DNA of 64,000 nucleotides from an uncultured Lachnospiraceae bacterium (GTDB taxonomy: Bacteria > Bacillota > Clostridia > Lachnospirales > Lachnospiraceae): the NCBI GenBank assembly GCA_949743325.1, contig CATJTQ010000090.1:1-64000 (forward strand). The letters are read 5' to 3'. Under the pieces are notes generated by a model. The model worked only from the letters and a program-made list of their open reading frames with translations, had not been told where the DNA came from and ran no database searches. The stretch's first letter is position 1, and each line of letters opens with the position of its first letter. This document shows positions 60,924 to 64,000 of this stretch, piece by piece. The position numbers and the translations under genes were made by a program.

Positions 60924-62696
60924 ATGGGAATTGAGGAAGTAGTAAAAGAAGGTATAATGCCCGTTTGGTATTTAATGGGTGCAGCTTTAGTGTTTTTTAT
61001 GCAGTGCGGTTTTGCTATGGTTGAGACCGGTTTTACGAGAGCTAAGAATGCCGGTAATATTATTATGAAAAATCTTATGGATTTTTGCATAGGTACTGTA
61101 GTGTTTGTTCTAATAGGCGCAGGAATATTACTAGGAGAAGATTTATTTGGCATTATTGGAAAGCCAGGATTTGATATCTTTACAAATTATGCCAATTTTA
61201 ACTGGTCGTCTTTTGTGTTTAATTTAGTATTTTGTGCCACAACTGCCACAATTGTTTCAGGAGCAATGGCTGAGAGGACAAAATTTATTTCGTATTGTAT
61301 ATATTCAGCTATAATATCAGCAATTATTTATCCGTTTGAAGCTCATTGGATTTGGGGAGGCGGATGGTTGTCACAGTTAGGCTTCCATGATTTCGCAGGT
61401 TCATGCGCTATTCATATGGTTGGAGGTATATCAGCTTTGATAGGTGCTGCAATATTAGGTCCCCGTATTGGAAAATTCAAAAAAGATGGAAATGGAAAAG
61501 TCAAAAAAGTAAAGGCTATTCCAGGACATTCATTGACTCTTGGAGCCTTAGGAGTATTTATTTTGTGGTTTGGATGGTATGGCTTCAATGGTGCAGCAGC
61601 GGCAACAATTCCACAGTTAGGTTCAATTTTCTTGACTACAACAATCTCGCCTGCAATAGCGACATTTGTATGTATGATATTTACTTGGGTAAAATACAAA
61701 AAACCTGACGTTTCGATGTGCCTTAATGCATCCCTTGCTGGTCTTGTTGCCGTGACAGCAGGTTGTGATGTAGTAGATGCATTCGGTTCAGCAGTAATTG
61801 GTGCGGTTGCCGGGTTATTGGTAGTGTTTGGAGTGTGGCTGTTGGATTATGTTCTTCATGTGGATGATCCGGTAGGTGCAGTTGCAGTACATATGATGAA
61901 TGGTATTTGGGGAACTTTTGCTGTTGGTTTATTTGCAACAAAATCTGTTCCTGAAGTTACCGGTTTAATTGACAGCGGAAGCATGGCTGGTTTAGGTTTG
62001 TTTTATGGCGGAGGTTTAAAGCTTTTAAGTATACAGTGCGTAGGTATATTATCTGTAGCTTTATGGGTTGTTATCACTATTACTATTACATTTTTTATTA
62101 TTAAGTCAACTATAGGACTTAGGGCAACGTTTGAGGAAGAAGTTACAGGTCTTGATGCAGCAGAACATGGTTTACAGTCAGCTTATGCAGATTTTATGCC
62201 AATTGTTGGAAATGGTGGAAGTATGGTTTCGCAGATTAACACATCAGATAAAAGTTCTGTCGTTTCTAAAGCCGCTGCAGTTCCTGTTCAGGTTGTACAA
62301 CATTCTGATGGCAGCACTGGTGTGGAGAGCGGATTGTCGAAAGTGTCGATTCTTTGTAAACAGAGTAAATTTGAAGAATTGAAAAATGCTCTAAATGATA
62401 TAGACGTAATGGGTATAACAGTAACACAGGTTTTGGGCTGTGGAACTCAGAAAGGTAATGTGTCAAGATATCGTGGAGTTGAATTGGATGTTGTGCTTTT
62501 GCCAAAAATTAAAGTTGAAGTTGTTGTTGGTAAAGTTCCGGTGAGCAAAGTAATAGAGGCGGCGACAAAAGCACTTTATACTGGCAATATAGGTGATGGT
62601 AAAATTTTTGTCTACAATGTAGAAAATGCAGTAAAAGTGCGGACTGGGGAAACCGGAATGGATGCTTTGCAGGGCGGTGCGGATGATTATTTCTAA
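60924..62696 (+). CDS. amt: Ammonium transporter fused to PII protein
   Basis: A 590-residue fusion. The Amt part (about 1-420) has about eleven transmembrane helices and the twin pore histidines (CAIHMVGG and AVHMMNGIWG). A linker (about 420-470) leads to a C-terminal GlnB/GlnK domain (about 473-580) with KVSILCKQSKFEELK and T-loop GTQKGNVSRYRGVE, in which the uridylylated Tyr51 position is Leu. The tethered PII probably gates the channel by effector binding, not by covalent modification. TTTGGAGG precedes the ATG. The gene is behind a leader terminator. Confidence 0.95.
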   Translation: MGIEEVVKEGIMPVWYLMGAALVFFMQCGFAMVETGFTRAKNAGNIIMKNLMDFCIGTVVFVLIGAGILLGEDLFGIIGKPGFDIFTNYANFNWSSFVFNLVFCATTATIVSGAMAERTKFISYCIYSAIISAIIYPFEAHWIWGGGWLSQLGFHDFAGSCAIHMVGGISALIGAAILGPRIGKFKKDGNGKVKKVKAIPGHSLTLGALGVFILWFGWYGFNGAAAATIPQLGSIFLTTTISPAIATFVCMIFTWVKYKKPDVSMCLNASLAGLVAVTAGCDVVDAFGSAVIGAVAGLLVVFGVWLLDYVLHVDDPVGAVAVHMMNGIWGTFAVGLFATKSVPEVTGLIDSGSMAGLGLFYGGGLKLLSIQCVGILSVALWVVITITITFFIIKSTIGLRATFEEEVTGLDAAEHGLQSAYADFMPIVGNGGSMVSQINTSDKSSVVSKAAAVPVQVVQHSDGSTGVESGLSKVSILCKQSKFEELKNALNDIDVMGITVTQVLGCGTQKGNVSRYRGVELDVVLLPKIKVEVVVGKVPVSKVIEAATKALYTGNIGDGKIFVYNVENAVKVRTGETGMDALQGGADDYF

Positions 62697-62749
62697 TATT
62701 ATATTAAAGAATGTTAGAAATATATTAGTTTTATGAACAAAAAGAATAA

Positions 62750-62791
62750 CTCAAAACGGCATTAAATTGCAATAATGCTGTTTTGAGTTTT
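62750..62791 (+). terminator. Terminator after amt
   Basis: 15-bp stem CTCAAAACGGCATTA / TAATGCTGTTTTGAG (one G-U pair), AATTGCAA loop, then TTTT. Confidence 0.85.
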
Positions 62792-62821
62792 GTATACAGT
62801 GAAAATATATTTTAAACGTTA

Positions 62822-62850
62822 TTGAAATTTAAAATGGTCCATGATATACT
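62822..62850 (+). promoter_or_regulatory. Promoter of CPBP protease gene
   Basis: TTGAAA, 17-base spacer, TATACT, about 70 bases before the start codon. Confidence 0.6.
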
Positions 62851-62919
62851 CTACTCACAACATATGAAAAATGATGTTTTTTTTATAATATATACATTTG
62901 TTGGGGGTCAAAATAATTA

Positions 62920-63756
62920 ATGAAGAAGTTTACCAAACAAAAGATAGGTTCGTTGTTGTTATTTGTTTCACCAGTGTTTATCTACCTTATTCTGTCTTTT
63001 GCCTTTGTGATCATTTTCAAGTTAATTCAAGCTATGCCTAAAATCAGCAGTTTGTTTTCAGATGAAATTGTAGATAATAACTCTCTTTTGTCGGTTATAG
63101 ATACTTTTTCGATGGGATTAACAGCTTTGTTTTGCTGCTTTCTTGTTAAACATTATAAGAAAATAAGCATTAAAAATTCTGTTAACTTAACAAACTTTAA
63201 TGTTTGGATAGTTATTATATTTGTGTTTTTTACGTGGGGATTAGGAGTAGTGGTTGACAATTTTTGTGGTTTTATGTTAGCTGATTTTATCACGGTTTCA
63301 CCTAATCGCAGTGTGTCAGTAAGTGTGTTTAATGTTATAAGAGCAGTTATACTTTTGCCTATCTTTGAAGAACTTATTTTTAGATATGCTGGAACTGAAT
63401 TTTTAAGAGATGTGTATAAGATGCCGGTTTTGTGTATTATAAATGCACTTCTGTTTGCTGTACTTCATTTTTATAATATTCAAGGATTTTTCAATGTATT
63501 TGTTGGAGGATTGTTTGCAACTTATGTATATTACAAAACAGAAAATATTTTATACACAATAGTACAACATGCCGTTCACAATGCATTGTGTCTTATTCCT
63601 TTTTCGAAACTTTCACTGTTTGGCAGCTCTGTATATTATGAAAAGAATGGATTTGTTCTTAACTCGGCGTGGTGGATTATTATGAATTTAGCATTTGTGA
63701 TTTTCTCTGTTATATGTTATTATAAAGTGTACAGAAAAAAATATGTAAAAAAATGA
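62920..63756 (+). CDS. CPBP-family intramembrane protease
   Basis: A 278-residue membrane protein with about seven or eight helices. The abortive-infection/CAAX-protease (CPBP) motifs are present: FEELIFR (EExxxR, about 150-156), LLFAVLHFYN with His, and the third motif with HAVHNAL. Family members cleave prenylated or membrane peptides, or act in bacteriocin immunity; none of those partners is nearby. GTTGGGGG lies about 14 bases before the ATG. Confidence 0.88.
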   Translation: MKKFTKQKIGSLLLFVSPVFIYLILSFAFVIIFKLIQAMPKISSLFSDEIVDNNSLLSVIDTFSMGLTALFCCFLVKHYKKISIKNSVNLTNFNVWIVIIFVFFTWGLGVVVDNFCGFMLADFITVSPNRSVSVSVFNVIRAVILLPIFEELIFRYAGTEFLRDVYKMPVLCIINALLFAVLHFYNIQGFFNVFVGGLFATYVYYKTENILYTIVQHAVHNALCLIPFSKLSLFGSSVYYEKNGFVLNSAWWIIMNLAFVIFSVICYYKVYRKKYVKK

Positions 63757-63764
63757 AAAAGTAC

Positions 63765-63793
63765 TTGCATTTTCTGTTTACATAGTATATAAT
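63765..63793 (+). promoter_or_regulatory. Promoter of tRNA-Gln
   Basis: TTGCAT, 17-base spacer, TATAAT. A TTGTTG-N6-CAACAA hairpin lies between it and the tRNA. Confidence 0.65.
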
Positions 63794-63823
63794 CATTTTT
63801 GTTGGTTGAGCAACAAAAAATAA

Positions 63824-63895
63824 TGGCCCATCGCCAAATGGTAAGGCACTGGACTCTGACTCCAGCATTTCAAGGTTCGAATCCTTGTGGGCCAG
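63824..63895 (+). tRNA. tRNA-Gln (anticodon CTG)
   Basis: A full cloverleaf is readable: acceptor TGGCCCA/TGGGCCA, D-arm GCC-AAATGGTAA-GGC, anticodon stem CTGGA/TCCAG around loop CTCTGAC (anticodon CTG, reads CAG), T-arm CAAGG-TTCGAAT-CCTTG, discriminator G. CCA is not encoded. Confidence 0.95.
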
Positions 63896-63901
63896 TTGGA
63901 T

Positions 63902-63929
63902 GACTTCCTAAAAAAGGAAGTCTTTTTTT
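63902..63929 (+). terminator. Terminator after tRNA-Gln
   Basis: 7-bp stem GACTTCC/GGAAGTC followed by seven T. Confidence 0.85.
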
Positions 63930-64000
63930 CTTATGTAAAATAAATTAATGAATAATTGAAACTAAAGACAGCAGACTTAAAAGAGAGGACGGATAAACAT

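Noticed and set aside
62920..63756. CPBP protease as an abortive-infection phage defence gene
   Set aside because: The family name is historical; no toxin, sensor or other defence gene is adjacent.
63931..64000. Start of a further gene at the right edge
   Set aside because: Only about 70 bases remain after the tRNA terminator, with no supported start codon and frame.

Overview
The window comes from the chromosome of a low-GC, anaerobic Firmicute, most likely a member of the Clostridia close to Lachnospiraceae. Support for this: strong AGGAGG-type ribosome binding sites, AT-rich spacers, sigma-A promoters, an S-box (SAM-I) riboswitch before metK, gdpP-rplI-dnaB and ftsEX-M23-ctp gene orders, a small 2[4Fe-4S] ferredoxin, 2-hydroxyacyl-CoA dehydratase-type proteins with their archerase activator, a MecA adaptor, and CwlD and Csp-like proteases suggesting spore formation. 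No prophage, CRISPR array or intact insertion sequence is visible.

Layout. 0-0.6 kb: debris of a broken MFS-type gene. 0.6-5.7 kb: a sodium:amino-acid symporter (minus strand), a Gfo/Idh/MocA oxidoreductase, and a sensor kinase/response regulator pair. 5.8-11.6 kb: housekeeping genes (CwlD amidase, TsaC/Sua5, RpiB, dCMP deaminase, lipid kinase, class II aldolase, nucleotidyltransferase). 12.0-20.6 kb: a sensory block with a PAS histidine kinase, a receiver-HD-GYP protein, CheA and CheW, then a substrate-binding lipoprotein paired with a methyl-accepting chemotaxis protein. No CheY, CheB, CheR or flagellar gene lies nearby. 20.7-26.0 kb: an unusual operon with a CooC-type nickel-chaperone ATPase, two HgdB-like proteins, the BadF/HgdC-type activator, a 55-residue membrane protein and a stand-alone piece of acetyl-CoA synthase. 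26-37.4 kb: tandem hemerythrin, a lipoprotein, GdpP, L9, DnaB, a DUF1858 protein, a MerR-like regulator, ferredoxin, MecA, and a Ser/Thr kinase fused to a deviant P-loop domain and followed by a second deviant P-loop protein. 37.7-45.8 kb: GH18-type protein, SAM riboswitch plus metK, YwmB-like protein, a Cys/Pro/Gly repeat protein, a TagA-like glycosyltransferase, YitT and CdaR-like proteins. 45.8-55.2 kb: a cell-envelope and proteolysis block (FtsE, FtsX, M23 coiled-coil hydrolase, Ctp protease, ClpX-like ATPase, Csp-like subtilase, zinc-ribbon and TPM proteins). 55.6-63.9 kb: a C_GCAxxG_C_C-GGDEF-EAL fusion, a possible MITE-like inverted-repeat element, cyclophilin, ParA with a histone-H1-like partner, an iron alcohol dehydrogenase, an Amt-PII fusion behind a leader terminator, a CPBP protease and tRNA-Gln(CTG).

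The best candidate for an undescribed system is the 20.7-26.0 kb operon. A CooC-like ATPase with an intact CxC metal site is co-transcribed with a complete archerase/HgdB-type low-potential electron system and with a protein that matches the middle domain of acetyl-CoA synthase and ends in a CxxCx5C motif, but lacks the A-cluster domain. No CODH or full ACS gene is present in the window. Second-tier candidates are the redox-domain-EAL fusion, the kinase/P-loop pair with a non-canonical start codon, and the chemosensory block wired to HD-GYP signalling. All functional calls rest on reading motifs and gene order; no database search was run.
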